64,000 nt of DNA from Aquisalimonas sp. (GCA_007126095.1 SLBZ01000034.1:1-64000); one strand, 5' to 3'. Counted from the stretch's first letter, positions 16,930-26,591 are shown. Notes: generated from the letters alone by a model not told the origin. Made by a program: numbers and translations.

Positions 16930-17035
16930 AACCACCACATCGTGATGGTTCAGCGGGGAACACCGGTGAGAGTCCGGGGCTGTCGCGCAACGGTATGGCG
17001 GATGCATTCGCCGAGCCCGAATACCGCGGAAGACG
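16930..17035 (+). ncRNA. Cobalamin riboswitch
   Basis: The conserved core is present: GGGGAACACCGGTGAGAGTCC, then GGCTGTCGCGCAACGGTA, and the 3' box GAGCCCGAATACC, in the order seen in btuB-type aptamers. A 6-bp leading stem (GAACCA...TGGTTC, 16930-16952) precedes the core. CGGTAT pairs with ATACCG, and a GGCG...CGCC hairpin lies between; the peripheral domain is compact. Downstream, CCTCCG (17082-17087) can pair with CGGAGG (17165-17170), the ribosome site of the next gene, suggesting control of translation. Family members bind adenosyl- or other cobalamins and turn genes off. The class cannot be fixed by eye. Confidence 0.9.
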
Positions 17036-17178
17036 TTTACGGGAGCCTCGCGCCAAGGTTCTCCGGCAACGGTGCACACCACCTCCGGATACCCGCGAAG
17101 GCTTCTCCAGCCGCGATGCCCGCCCGGCCACCCGGCGCGTCGGCATCACACAATCAGGGATGTTCGGAGGAGCCCGAC

Positions 17179-17598
17179 ATGCAGACGATTACACCCCATT
17201 ACGCAACAGCCACCCCTGCGTTCGACGGACACCACGCACTGGTTCTGCGGACCCGTCTCGATCCACTGCTGCGCCGGGTTCTTCACGGGCTGGGCGCCCG
17301 TGTCGAGCCGCTGGAGTGGCGCGGATTCATCGGCCCGGCCGTGGACCGCATCGGCGGACCTGCGGCGCACAACGCACCGGACCACCTGGACGCGGACGGT
17401 GCGGAAGCACTGATCGAACTGCTGCAGCGCATGGAATCCCGTGGCGGCGCCCCGCGCTGGGTGCACCACATGCTGAACAGCTATCGCGCCGGGGCACTGC
17501 TGGAGCGCGACGGCACGCTGGAACTCGGGGATTCAACCACGCCGTCCTGGCTGCTGGGGGAGGTGCTGCGACTGCCAGGGCGCCAGCGCGTGGCGTGA
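17179..17598 (+). CDS. Unrecognised protein under cobalamin riboswitch control
   Basis: A 139-residue soluble protein without signal peptide or membrane helix. I recognise no family. It is His- and Arg-rich (HYATATPAFDGHHALVLRTR near the start) with an amphipathic middle (ALIELLQRMESR). The ATG follows GGAGG by 8 bases. The preceding cobalamin riboswitch implies expression when B12 is scarce, so roles in B12 or cobalt uptake, handling, or replacement of a B12 enzyme are the natural guesses. It stands alone: the next gene is convergent and unrelated to B12 as far as can be seen. Confidence 0.7.
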   Translation: MQTITPHYATATPAFDGHHALVLRTRLDPLLRRVLHGLGARVEPLEWRGFIGPAVDRIGGPAAHNAPDHLDADGAEALIELLQRMESRGGAPRWVHHMLNSYRAGALLERDGTLELGDSTTPSWLLGEVLRLPGRQRVA

Positions 17599-17645
17599 AC
17601 GGTCAGTCAACGGGGCGCGGCGCAATCCGCCCCGCCCCGGACGGA

Positions 17646-18632
17646 TCAGACCGCGGGCGTGACCAGCACCTTGCCAGTCCGCTCACCGGAGGCGGCCTCG
17701 GCCACGGCCGCCTTGATGTCGGCGACGTCGAAGCGGGCGTGGACGCGGGCCGAAAGCTGCCCGGAGGCAATCATGCCGGCCAATTCCCCGTAGAGCCCCT
17801 GCTGCTGTTCGCGTGTGGCGTGCTGGAACCAGCGGGCAAGCCAGAAGCCCTTCACGCTCAGGTTGCGGAATACCAGGTGCCGCGGCGCCACCATGCAGGG
17901 ATCGCCGCTCATCATGCCGTAATTGACCAGGGTTGCATCGTCGCTGAGGGCCGATGCCAGATGGTCCGTGGCCGATCCACCCACGGCGTCGATCCCCAAT
18001 CGCACCGGGGCATGGCCGGTGGCCTCGGCAACACGCTCGGCCAGGTCCGGCCCATCCACCAGGACGATCTCGGCACCCTGCTCCTGCAATGGTGTCACCG
18101 CCGATGCGCGCCGCACCACGTTGACCGTCTTCAGGCCACGGAGCTTCGCCAGGGTAATCAGGTAGCCACCGACACCGGAGTTGGCGGCGTTCTGGATCAG
18201 CCACTCTCCCGGCTGCAAATCCACGAACTCACTCATGAGCAGTGACGCGGTGGGTGGATTGACGGTCATCATCGCCAGCTGTTCCGGGTCGGCGTCGTCG
18301 GGCAGCGGTACCAGCTTGCGGGCCGGTGCCAGCACGTGGGTTGCCCAAGAACCACAGCCGACCGGCAGCAGCACGGTCTGCCCCCTGCTGAAGCCGTCCA
18401 CGCCCTCTCCGCACTGGACCACCCGCCCGACGCCCTCGTTGCCGCCCACCGCCGGCAGAGGTGGCAGCATGCCGTACTCGCCGGTGAGCGTGAGCACGTC
18501 GGACGGATTGATCGGCGCCGCGACCACCTCCATGAGCACTTCGCCGGCACCGGGGGTGGGGGTCTCCCGTTCCACCGCGTCGATGACGTCCTGGGGCACC
18601 GGACCGCGGTGTTCGTAGATCGCCTGCAGCAT
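17646..18632 (-). CDS. MDR-family enoyl reductase (MECR/quinone oxidoreductase-like)
   Basis: A 328-residue medium-chain dehydrogenase/reductase without the zinc-binding cysteines of alcohol dehydrogenases. It resembles mitochondrial 2-enoyl thioester reductases (MECR/ETR1) through APINPSDVLTLTGEYG, AVGGNEGVGRVV, TVNPPTASLL and the nucleotide-binding QNAANSGVGGYLI. The likely activity is NADPH-dependent reduction of enoyl thioesters or quinones. The second ATG at 18632 is chosen because GGAG is 7 bases before it; the first ATG at 18638 is too close. It lies downstream of phaC on the same strand, with about 100 bp between. Confidence 0.82.
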   Translation of the reverse strand: MLQAIYEHRGPVPQDVIDAVERETPTPGAGEVLMEVVAAPINPSDVLTLTGEYGMLPPLPAVGGNEGVGRVVQCGEGVDGFSRGQTVLLPVGCGSWATHVLAPARKLVPLPDDADPEQLAMMTVNPPTASLLMSEFVDLQPGEWLIQNAANSGVGGYLITLAKLRGLKTVNVVRRASAVTPLQEQGAEIVLVDGPDLAERVAEATGHAPVRLGIDAVGGSATDHLASALSDDATLVNYGMMSGDPCMVAPRHLVFRNLSVKGFWLARWFQHATREQQQGLYGELAGMIASGQLSARVHARFDVADIKAAVAEAASGERTGKVLVTPAV

Positions 18633-18735
18633 CACCATACTCCTTGCTCGTGTACATGGGCTGAATACGCCGGCGTATGGTACACCCCGGGCGCGCTTCC
18701 ACGCTCCCGGGTTCGAACACGGATTCGAGCGCAGC

Positions 18736-20490
18736 CTATTTCAGAAACACGTACTGCCCAGGCGCGTCTTCCATGGGGACGATGCCCTGACCGGGCGCCC
18801 CGAGCTCCGGCGGTTTGCGCCGGTTGCCGGAACGCGCCCGCAGCCACTCCCGCCACTCGGGCCACCAGGACCCGTCCTGCACCGGCACCTGCTGCACGAA
18901 TGCGTCGGCGTGCATGAGCAGCTCGTCCGGCTGATGGGTGTTGACCCGGTACCGGCGTCGCGGGTGCTGCGGCGGGCTCACGATCCCGGCGTTATGCCCG
19001 CCGTTGGTCAGCAGGAACGTCACCGGGCTCCGGGCCAACCGATTGATCTTGTAGACGGACGTCCACGGTGCCACGTGGTCCCGCTCAGTGCCCACCACGA
19101 AGAACGGTGCGCCCACGTCGGCCAGGTGGACGACTTCCCCGTCCACCTCGAACAGGCCGTCGGCGAACTCGTTATCCAGATACAACCGTTGCAAGTACTC
19201 GCTGTGCATCCCATAAGGCATGCGGGTGGCATCCGCATTCCAGGCCATGAGGTCATTCATGGGCATGCGCTCGCCGCGCAGATACTGATTTATGGACGCA
19301 GACCACACCAGGTCCTGTGAGCGCAGCAGCTGGAATGCACCGGTCATCTGTTTGCCGTCCAGATGACCGGTTTCCCACATGATGTCATCCAGGAAAGTGA
19401 CCTGGCTGTCGTCGATGAAAAGCCCCAGCTCCCCCGGCTCCCGGAAGTCCGCCTGGGCGGCGAACAGGGTGAGCGTGGCCAGCCGCTCATCCCGCTGGCG
19501 GGCCATGGCCGCAGCGGCAATCATCAGCAGCGTGCCGCCCAGGCAATACCCCACGCCATGCACGCGCTGGCCAGGCACAACCGCACTGATGGCATCCAGC
19601 GCCGCCATCAAACCAAGTCGCCGGTAATCGTCAAAGCTGAGATCGCGGTCGGCGGCATCCGGGTTCTTCCAGGAGATGGCGAAGACCGTGTACCCCTCCT
19701 CCACCAGGTAGCGAATCAGCGAGTTCTCAGGGCTGAGGTCGAGAATGTAGTACTTCATGATCCACGCCGGCACCACCAGAATGGGCTCCGGATGGACAGT
19801 CTTCGTCCCAGGCTCGTACTGGATCAGTTCCATGAGCCGGTTCCGGTAAATCACTTTCCCGGGCGTCACGGCCACGTTATCGCCCGGCTGATACGTCTCC
19901 GCTCCTGCCGGTGGCGCACCGCTCAGTGCACGCTGGAAGTCCTCGCGCAGGTGCTCGGCCCCTCGCAGCAGATTCGCACCGCCCTCCTCCATCGTCTGCC
20001 GCAGCAGCTCCGGGTTGGAGAACAGGTAATTGCTTGGCGAGAACACGTCCAGGATCTGCCGGCCAACGAAATTGACCACCTCCTCGTGGTGGGGCGTGAC
20101 ACCGCGCACCCCGGTGGTGGCGTTGTGCCACCACTGCTGGGTGAGCAGAAACGACTGATGGATGATATTGAACGGCCACTGCTGCCATTCGGGCGCGTCG
20201 AAACGGTGATCATTTGGAAGGGGGTCGATGCAGGGCACCGCGCCGCCACGCTGGCTTTGGCTGGCGTAGAGCGCCAGCCGCGACGCCTTGCGCAGGACCT
20301 TGTCCACCAGCTGCGACTGCTTGCCCGGTGCACTGGCCAGGTGCAGTGCCCAGTCCAGGTAGGCCAGCTGCAAAGCGGCCGGCGAAAGCCCCATGGTGGC
20401 GCGGCCGATGGCCGCTCGCACCAGACGATCGATCGGGGGAGGCGCATCGGGCGGATTGATGTCCTGAGTCGGTACGGTACTTCTGGGCAT
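18736..20490 (-). CDS. phaC: Poly(3-hydroxyalkanoate) synthase, class I type
   Basis: A 584-residue PHA synthase that polymerises hydroxyacyl-CoA into storage granules. The lipase-like box is GVGYCLGG with the catalytic Cys near residue 316. The Asp lies in GTERDHVAPW (about 471) and the His in LTNGGHNAG (about 498). The N-terminal PhaC_N region includes the family blocks WQQWPFNIIHQSFLL and NPELLRQTMEEGG. Length and the absence of a phaE suggest class I. The ATG at 20490 has GGGAGG upstream; the longer frame has no family similarity. phaA and phaB are not adjacent; a phasin gene is 11 kb away. Confidence 0.95.
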   Translation of the reverse strand: MPRSTVPTQDINPPDAPPPIDRLVRAAIGRATMGLSPAALQLAYLDWALHLASAPGKQSQLVDKVLRKASRLALYASQSQRGGAVPCIDPLPNDHRFDAPEWQQWPFNIIHQSFLLTQQWWHNATTGVRGVTPHHEEVVNFVGRQILDVFSPSNYLFSNPELLRQTMEEGGANLLRGAEHLREDFQRALSGAPPAGAETYQPGDNVAVTPGKVIYRNRLMELIQYEPGTKTVHPEPILVVPAWIMKYYILDLSPENSLIRYLVEEGYTVFAISWKNPDAADRDLSFDDYRRLGLMAALDAISAVVPGQRVHGVGYCLGGTLLMIAAAAMARQRDERLATLTLFAAQADFREPGELGLFIDDSQVTFLDDIMWETGHLDGKQMTGAFQLLRSQDLVWSASINQYLRGERMPMNDLMAWNADATRMPYGMHSEYLQRLYLDNEFADGLFEVDGEVVHLADVGAPFFVVGTERDHVAPWTSVYKINRLARSPVTFLLTNGGHNAGIVSPPQHPRRRYRVNTHQPDELLMHADAFVQQVPVQDGSWWPEWREWLRARSGNRRKPPELGAPGQGIVPMEDAPGQYVFLK

Positions 20491-20654
20491 GCTTCCTCCC
20501 GGCACGGGGCAACGGAGTGACGCCCTCCATTGAACACCCTCCCCGCTGCCAGTCAGTTGATCCGGATCAAGACCAACGCCTCGCGCGCGGCGCACAGTAT
20601 GAACAGTCGCCCGGATTTTCACCGGCCGCATCATCGCACCCAGGAGGACCCGAC

Positions 20655-21494
20655 ATGACAGCCGCTGACATCATTGTCCCCGTGGAGAGGACGCCGCGCT
20701 CCCTCCGCGCCATCGCCCCCGCAAGAGCACTGGCGGCACAGACCGGCCGCGGTGTTCACCTGCTGACCGTGATTCCCACCGAGTCGTCCAGCGAGGACCG
20801 ACGTCGCGAGCTTGCCCGGGAAGCGCAGGACCACGGCATCGAACCAAGCCGGATCTCCGTCATCAAGGCTGATCTGAACACGGTTCCCGTGGGTGCCGAG
20901 GACAGCGCCCTGTGGGGGGTCATTGCGGAGGCACCCGACGCCATGATCTGCATGGCCACCCACGCCCGCAGCGCCGTCGGGGACATGCTTCTGGGCAGTG
21001 TCGCCACCGAAATGCTCAACCGCGCCGAGCGACCCGTGGTACTAACCGGTCCCCGCCTGAGTGCCGACTGGGATGGCCCGATCAGGACGCTGGTGGTTTG
21101 CCTGGACGGCTCGCCTCTGTCGGAAGCAATCATCCCGTCGGCCGCGCAACTGGCAAGGGATACTGGCGCGGAGCTATTTCTGGTGCAGGCCCAGGAGCCG
21201 GAGGTGCAGGCATCTGCACTATCCGCCGACACCGTTGAATCGGGCTACGTCCAGCGCATCGCGCGTCAGATACACAAGGAATACGGGCTGCAGGCGAATT
21301 GGGACGTGTTGCACGGCACCAAGCCCGCCAGGGCGATCAGCGAATACGTGGCGGCCATGCCCGGCACCATGGTCTGCATGACCACACACGGCCGCACGGG
21401 AATGGGCAAACTGGCGTTCGGCAGCGTGGCCCGGGACGTGGTGCACGACGTCCATTGCCCGGTGCTTGCCTTCCGCCCGGCGGATACGGACTGA
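20655..21494 (+). CDS. Tandem-domain universal stress protein
   Basis: A 279-residue protein with two UspA domains. Each starts with a beta strand (IIVPVERTPRSLRAI; TLVVCLDGSPLSEAII) and ends with the ATP-binding G-x2-G-x9-G(S/T) motif. These read ARSAVGDMLLGSVATEM in the first domain and GRTGMGKLAFGSVARDV in the second, so both may bind ATP. The ATG at 20655 follows GGAGG. It is divergent from phaC. In related bacteria Usp genes respond to starvation and redox stress, consistent with a neighbouring storage-polymer gene. Confidence 0.92.
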   Translation: MTAADIIVPVERTPRSLRAIAPARALAAQTGRGVHLLTVIPTESSSEDRRRELAREAQDHGIEPSRISVIKADLNTVPVGAEDSALWGVIAEAPDAMICMATHARSAVGDMLLGSVATEMLNRAERPVVLTGPRLSADWDGPIRTLVVCLDGSPLSEAIIPSAAQLARDTGAELFLVQAQEPEVQASALSADTVESGYVQRIARQIHKEYGLQANWDVLHGTKPARAISEYVAAMPGTMVCMTTHGRTGMGKLAFGSVARDVVHDVHCPVLAFRPADTD

Positions 21495-21505
21495 GAAACT
21501 GTGGC

Positions 21506-21529
21506 AGCGGCCGTCTTCGGACGGCCGCT
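21506..21529. terminator. UUCG-tetraloop hairpin between usp and hspQ
   Basis: AGCGGCCGTC and GACGGCCGCT pair perfectly over 10 bp around a TTCG loop, 12 bp after the usp stop and touching the hspQ stop. No T tract follows on either strand. It probably marks or protects the 3' ends of both convergent transcripts. Confidence 0.65.
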
Positions 21530-21843
21530 CAGTGACTCGAGCCAGCGCGGTAATACCGGCCACCGATGAATCGGTTGAAGTACTGCCCCAGCGCCGGATG
21601 GTCGATCTGCCCCCCGAGCCGGTCCGGCTGCAGGTGCCTTTCGGCGACATAGGTACTGTGCAACGCACCGTCCACCAGTACGTGGTACCACGGCTGGTCT
21701 TTCGGCGGCCGGCTGCGCGCCATGGCCTCGTACCAGTCGTCCGTTCCCTCGAAAACGGGATCCACGTCAACGATCACGCCACGGTAGTCGAACCTCCGGT
21801 GGTGGACCACGTCGCCGACGGAGAATTTCGGCCTGACCTGCAT
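21529..21843 (-). CDS. hspQ: Heat shock protein HspQ
   Basis: A 104-residue YccV-like protein. HspQ in enterobacteria is a Lon specificity factor and was earlier described as binding hemimethylated DNA. Family blocks are FSVGDVVHHRRFDYRGVIVD, PWYHVLVDG and STYVAERHLQPD. The ATG at 21843 is used because GGGAGG precedes it; a GTG one codon earlier is less likely. A GCGCCGG-TTTT-CCGGCGC hairpin lies just upstream at 21861-21878. Confidence 0.92.
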   Translation of the reverse strand: MQVRPKFSVGDVVHHRRFDYRGVIVDVDPVFEGTDDWYEAMARSRPPKDQPWYHVLVDGALHSTYVAERHLQPDRLGGQIDHPALGQYFNRFIGGRYYRAGSSH

Positions 21844-21969
21844 CACTCCCTCCCCGCCGGGCGCCGGTTTTCCGGCGCGTCAGCTTGCAAACACGGTCTC
21901 TAAAGGGAACTATGGGGCCCATTGCGCGCAAACGCAAAGGCCGTCACAGAACCACGACCCGGAGGCCCC

Positions 21970-22560
21970 ATGACCAGACAGGTGGAGTTCTTTTTCGATT
22001 TTGTCAGTACCGCCAGCTACCTGGCGTGGACGCAGTTGCCGCGCGTCACGCGCGATACCGGCGCGGAGATCGTCTGGCGCCCCATGCTGCTGGGTGCCGT
22101 CATCAAAGCCGCCGGCAACACGCCGCCGCCCGCCATCCCGGCCAAGGGCAAGTACCTGCGCCGGGATTTCGCGCGCTGGGCGCGTCGCTACGGTGTGGAG
22201 CTGAACTTCCCGTCACGGCACCCGGTGAATACGGTCACCACCATGCGCGGCGCCGTTGCTTACATCGATAGCCCGGTTTTCCCGGCCTACCTCAAGAGCG
22301 TGTTCGAAGGGTTCTGGATTCACGACCAGGATATCGAAGACCCGGAGGTCATTGCGCGACTGGTGGAGCAGGCCGGCATCGACCCGGAAGAGTTTCACGC
22401 AGCCATTGAGCGGCAGGACGTGAAGGACCGTCTGCGGGCCAATACGGATGAGGCGGTGGAGCGCGGCGCATTCGGTGCGCCAACCCTGTTCGTGGGCGAC
22501 GAGATGTTCTTCGGCCAGGATCGCCTCGATTTCGTCATCGAGGCCCTGGGTCGAGCCTGA
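21970..22560 (+). CDS. 2-Hydroxychromene-2-carboxylate isomerase-like (DsbA fold)
   Basis: A 196-residue member of the HCCA isomerase/kappa-class GST group of the thioredoxin superfamily. It shows VEFFFDFVSTASYLAWTQLP at the N-terminus, with Ser in the active-site position instead of a CxxC pair, and RPMLLGAVIKAAGNTPP. The C-terminal AFGAPTLFVGDEMFFGQDRL carries the cis-Pro loop. Family enzymes isomerise aromatic degradation intermediates or use glutathione. The ATG at 21970 follows GGAGG by 5 bases. The MscS gene begins 3 bp after its stop. Confidence 0.88.
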   Translation: MTRQVEFFFDFVSTASYLAWTQLPRVTRDTGAEIVWRPMLLGAVIKAAGNTPPPAIPAKGKYLRRDFARWARRYGVELNFPSRHPVNTVTTMRGAVAYIDSPVFPAYLKSVFEGFWIHDQDIEDPEVIARLVEQAGIDPEEFHAAIERQDVKDRLRANTDEAVERGAFGAPTLFVGDEMFFGQDRLDFVIEALGRA

Positions 22561-22563
22561 CAC

Positions 22564-24885
22564 ATGAACCACCACGCGTTGCAGTGGATCTGGCGGGGCG
22601 GGGTCGTGCTACTCGCTCTGCTCGCCGTGTCCTCAACGGTCCATGGGGAATCGGACCCGATCGAAGTCCTTGAAGAGCGCGACGGCGGCGAAGTAATACA
22701 GGAGGACGACCGGGAGGCGTTCATCCAGTCCCTGGAGCAGGTGATCTCCACCCTCGAAGACGCCGAGCGGCGCGGGGCGCTGATCGAGGATCTCAGGGAG
22801 TTGCAGGGCGCCGCGGACGAGACCGCTGAGGCGGGTGCCGTGGACACCGATCAAGGCCTGTTCGGTGCCATCAGCCACACGCTCGACGAGGTGAGCGGAC
22901 GCACCGACGAACACACTCCGGCGGAAACCTGGCAGGGGCATCTGGACGCCGCCCGCAGCGACATCGCCGAACTCCTGAGCGACCTGGACGCCAATGCCCT
23001 GATCGCCATTGCCGCGGACGCCGGCATCCTCCTCGGGGTCTGGCTCACCGTCCTGATCCTGACCATGGCGGCCGGCCGCCGCATCATGCGCCTGCAGCAG
23101 TGGCCGCTGCAGTTGCCGAACAATCCGCGTGGCTGGATGCTGGCCGTGTACTTTCTCCGTCAGGCGCTGCCCTGGGCCCTCGGCGCGCTTGTGCTACTCG
23201 CCGCCATTGAGCTCATCGCCATTTCGGGGGGGCACCTGATCGCGCTGCTCATCGCCTATATCAGCCTGTGCGGTCGCGCCTTCGCGCTGCTGTGCGAGTT
23301 GGTGATTGCCCTGTTCAACCGCGGCCATCGCCGTCCGGCAGTCGCCGTCATCCGCCGCCGCGGCCTGCGGCGGCTGTTTCTGATCGGGGCCCTCGCCGCG
23401 CTCGCAAATGCCACGGCCATTGACGGCGTCGACGACATCATCGGCGAGGACCTCGCACAGATCCTCTCGCTCGGGGGGAACGGCCTCGCGGCGCTGATCA
23501 CCGGCTTCATCGTTCTGCAGTTCCGGCGGCCGGTACAGCACCTGATCTACAACCGCCCCTACCATCAGCGCCGGGAATCTGGCTCCACTGACGACATCCT
23601 GCGCCTGGTGAGCCGGCTGTGGCATATTCCCGCGCTGCTGCTGATCCTGCTGTCGCTGATCCCCGTGATCCTCGCCTCGGGTGCGCCCGAAGTGGCGCTC
23701 TCCCGCGGGCTGATCATGGCCAGCCTGCTGGTGATCACCATCGTGGTCTCGCGCCTGGTCACCCACCACAAGGAGCGCCGGCAGCGTCGCTATCGACGGA
23801 TCTCCCAGTACTGGGAGCGGCTCGAGACGTTCGGCTACGCCCTCGCCCAGCTGGTTACCTGGACCGTGTTCGCGGAACTCTCGCTGTGGGTGTGGGGCGG
23901 GTCCCTGTTCGGGCTCGGCCAGGAGGGCATTGGCGAGCGAGTGGGTCAGGCCCTGCTCGCCGTGGGGCTCACGGCACTGCTGGCCTGGCTCGCCTGGATC
24001 GTCACCGACACCGCCATCCAGCGCGCACTGACGTCCACCACGACGGCGCGCGGTCGCCGGGTGAACATCGCGCGCGTGCAGACCATCACCCCCATGATCC
24101 GCAACGTGGTCTTCACCGCCATCGTGATCATCGCCGGCATCGTCGGGCTGGCCAACCTGGGCGTGAACGTCACTCCGCTGCTCGCCGGTGCCGGCATCAT
24201 CGGCATCGCCATCGGCTTCGGCGCGCAGACACTGGTGCAGGATCTCATCACGGGCCTGTTCATTCTGATCGAGGACTCTCTGGCCATCGACGACTTCGTC
24301 GATTTGGGCGGCCAGATGGGGACGGTGGAAGGGCTGAGCCTGCGCACGGTGCGCCTGCGGGATCTGGACGGCATACTGCACATCGTGCCGTTCAGCGAGA
24401 TCAAGGCGATCCACAACATGTCCCGCCAGTTCGGGGTGGCTCTGATCCGCATTAACGTCCCCGCCTCCATGGGCGTGGACGACACCATCGCGCTGATCCA
24501 TGAAGTGGACGAGGACATGCGCGAGAATTCCCCGATGAAGCAGTACGTGCGCGCGCCGCTGGAATTCCAGGGTGTGGAGCGTTTCGAGGACGGCGTTGCG
24601 GTCCTGCGCATGCGCATCCGCACCACGCCGGAGATGCAGTGGAACGTCTCCTGGGACTTCAATCTGCGGCTGAAGCAGCGCTTCGAGCAGGAGGGCATCG
24701 ACCTGGCGCGGGGCCGTCTCAGCGTCTACATGGAAAACGGCGCCGACGGCACGCAGCGGGAGACCGAGACAACGCCGGAAGAGGACCAGAAGGATCAGCC
24801 GCACACCACGGCACGCGGTGCCGAGGAGGATCCGGACACCGGCGACACCAGTTCCGGCGGCGACCCGGCACCGGACCAAGCGTGA
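22564..24885 (+). CDS. Large MscS-family mechanosensitive channel
   Basis: A 773-residue inner-membrane channel. A signal peptide (about 1-28) leads to a periplasmic alpha-helical, Glu-rich region (30-150), then about 10-11 transmembrane helices. The MscS pore and beta domains follow: PLLAGAGIIGIAIGFGAQT pore helix, DLITGLFILIEDSLAIDDFV, MGTVEGLSLRTVRLRDLDG. The C-terminal tail is acidic and low in complexity (about 720-773). It resembles YbiO/YnaI-type extended channels that release solutes on osmotic downshock. It follows the isomerase gene by 3 bp and is probably co-transcribed. Confidence 0.9.
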   Translation: MNHHALQWIWRGGVVLLALLAVSSTVHGESDPIEVLEERDGGEVIQEDDREAFIQSLEQVISTLEDAERRGALIEDLRELQGAADETAEAGAVDTDQGLFGAISHTLDEVSGRTDEHTPAETWQGHLDAARSDIAELLSDLDANALIAIAADAGILLGVWLTVLILTMAAGRRIMRLQQWPLQLPNNPRGWMLAVYFLRQALPWALGALVLLAAIELIAISGGHLIALLIAYISLCGRAFALLCELVIALFNRGHRRPAVAVIRRRGLRRLFLIGALAALANATAIDGVDDIIGEDLAQILSLGGNGLAALITGFIVLQFRRPVQHLIYNRPYHQRRESGSTDDILRLVSRLWHIPALLLILLSLIPVILASGAPEVALSRGLIMASLLVITIVVSRLVTHHKERRQRRYRRISQYWERLETFGYALAQLVTWTVFAELSLWVWGGSLFGLGQEGIGERVGQALLAVGLTALLAWLAWIVTDTAIQRALTSTTTARGRRVNIARVQTITPMIRNVVFTAIVIIAGIVGLANLGVNVTPLLAGAGIIGIAIGFGAQTLVQDLITGLFILIEDSLAIDDFVDLGGQMGTVEGLSLRTVRLRDLDGILHIVPFSEIKAIHNMSRQFGVALIRINVPASMGVDDTIALIHEVDEDMRENSPMKQYVRAPLEFQGVERFEDGVAVLRMRIRTTPEMQWNVSWDFNLRLKQRFEQEGIDLARGRLSVYMENGADGTQRETETTPEEDQKDQPHTTARGAEEDPDTGDTSSGGDPAPDQA

Positions 24886-24925
24886 CGGCCGGCCGTGGCG
24901 GCGACATCACCGCACCGGTCGGGAC

Positions 24926-26431
24926 TCAGTCGTCCAGTTCACCGAAACTGATCTGATTGCGACCGCGATCCTTCGCCCTGTAGAGGGCGCGGTCCGCAGC
25001 GCGCACCAGGGCGGCCGTGGACAGCACGCTGTTGTCGCCGGCGTAGGCCACTACACCGATGGATGCCGTCACGTGGAACGTGCGGCCGTCCTCGCCGGTG
25101 TGCACCTCGTCTGCCAGCGCCGCGCGGAGGCGCTCGAAGACCGCCTCCGCCGCCTCCCTGTCCGCGCCGGGCAGCATCACCACGAACTCCTCGCCTCCGT
25201 AACGGGCCACGCAGTCGCCATCACGCAGGTGCCGGCTGAGCAGCCCGGCAATGTGCATGAGCACCGAATCGCCGACCGGGTGACCGTAACGGTCGTTGAC
25301 CACCTTGAAGTAGTCCAGGTCGAGAAAACCGATCACCAGCGGCCAGCCATGCTCCCGCGCCCGGGCGAACTCCGCCTCCAGGCGCTCGTCCAGGTAGCGC
25401 CTGTTGTGGATGCCCGTGAGCGGGTCGCGGCTTGCGGTCTCCCGCCACAGGCGCGTATTACGCTCGAGCTCCGCGGAGCGGCGGTGCTGCTCACCGGCGC
25501 GGTCGAGCAACTGGAGACTGCGCATGGCCAGCACCTCTCGCGCCTGATCCACAACACCCGCCGCCCGGCGATGCGAGATGATCCGAGTCTCGAACAGGCG
25601 CTCCAGATCCGGAAATTCGGACGGCAACCGGTCCAGCAGTGCCTCCACCTCGCCACGGTCCAGCGCCAGCCATCGGCTGGCGCGGTCGGCCAGCATGGCC
25701 GCATTGGTATCGTGATCAATACCCAGAAACAGATCAGCCACGCGGCCCGCCACGGCCACGCAGTGAACATGGAACCGCTCGCTGTCTGCCACGTCGAGGT
25801 TGAGCGGGTCGTGGCTGCCGTGTGCCGCTAGAGCCAGATACTCCGGCAGACGCCAGTAGCGCATGAGCCATGCTCCGGCCTCGCCATGGTCGCAACCAAG
25901 CGTCTCCGCCTCGAGCTCCAGAAGGCGGTCATGTGCCGGCGGGACCGCCAGCAACCTGCCGTAGCGCTCCGGCAGCGCCGCCTCCAGAGCAAGAATACCG
26001 ATATCCTGCAACAGCCCGGCGAGAAAGAGTTCCTCGAGATCACGCCGGCCCAGCATAGCGCCCAACTCCCGGGACGCCGCAGCGGACACCAGCGCCCGAC
26101 GCCAGACATAGTCGATAGTGCTGGCGCTACCGGGCGCCTGGCGCAGTGAGTCGGCCAGGGAGAATGTCAGCGCCAGGGTCAGGGCACCGTTCAGGCCGAT
26201 GACGGACACCGCCTGCTGCAGATTGCGGGAACGACGGCGCTGCCCGTACAGCGGCGAGTTGCTGACGCGCAGGATGCGGCTCGCCACCGCGGGATCGCGG
26301 GAGAGCAGCGCAGCGAGGCCGCTGGTGTTGACCTCCGATTCACGCCCCAGTTCGACGATGCGCATGGCAACATCGGACATGCTCGGCAAATTCGGGCAAT
26401 ACTGAAGCGCTTCCCTAATGTCAGCGTCCAT
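24926..26431 (-). CDS. HDOD-GGDEF diguanylate cyclase
   Basis: A 501-residue cytoplasmic protein. The N-terminal HDOD domain (about 10-210) shows LPSMSDVAMRIVELG and SNSPLYGQRR. The linker is helical (about 220-330). The C-terminal GGDEF has RDPLTGIHNRRYLDERL, the metal-binding FLDLDYFKVVND and the active-site YGGEEF, so cyclase activity is expected. A possible inhibitory RxxD-type site is not obvious. HDOD domains are input or protein-interaction modules. It is divergent from dacB, with a 160-bp gap in which I see no clear operator. Confidence 0.92.
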   Translation of the reverse strand: MDADIREALQYCPNLPSMSDVAMRIVELGRESEVNTSGLAALLSRDPAVASRILRVSNSPLYGQRRRSRNLQQAVSVIGLNGALTLALTFSLADSLRQAPGSASTIDYVWRRALVSAAASRELGAMLGRRDLEELFLAGLLQDIGILALEAALPERYGRLLAVPPAHDRLLELEAETLGCDHGEAGAWLMRYWRLPEYLALAAHGSHDPLNLDVADSERFHVHCVAVAGRVADLFLGIDHDTNAAMLADRASRWLALDRGEVEALLDRLPSEFPDLERLFETRIISHRRAAGVVDQAREVLAMRSLQLLDRAGEQHRRSAELERNTRLWRETASRDPLTGIHNRRYLDERLEAEFARAREHGWPLVIGFLDLDYFKVVNDRYGHPVGDSVLMHIAGLLSRHLRDGDCVARYGGEEFVVMLPGADREAAEAVFERLRAALADEVHTGEDGRTFHVTASIGVVAYAGDNSVLSTAALVRAADRALYRAKDRGRNQISFGELDD

Positions 26432-26591
26432 TGGAAATCCTTTGATGATGGTGGATAGGCCATGACGACAAGCCGATCACATTCAACAGTGGGAAGCAGC
26501 GTTACAGTTCGGTAGTTTAACAGCCAAAGCAATGGGTTCCTCCCATCTGCTTCACACCATCAACACACGGCGATTCGAGGACAGTCGCTTC

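Noticed and set aside
23194..24879. 561-codon minus-strand frame opposite the MscS gene
   Set aside because: Composition (Asp/Gln/His/Arg) is typical of antisense shadows; the sense frame has a full MscS domain.
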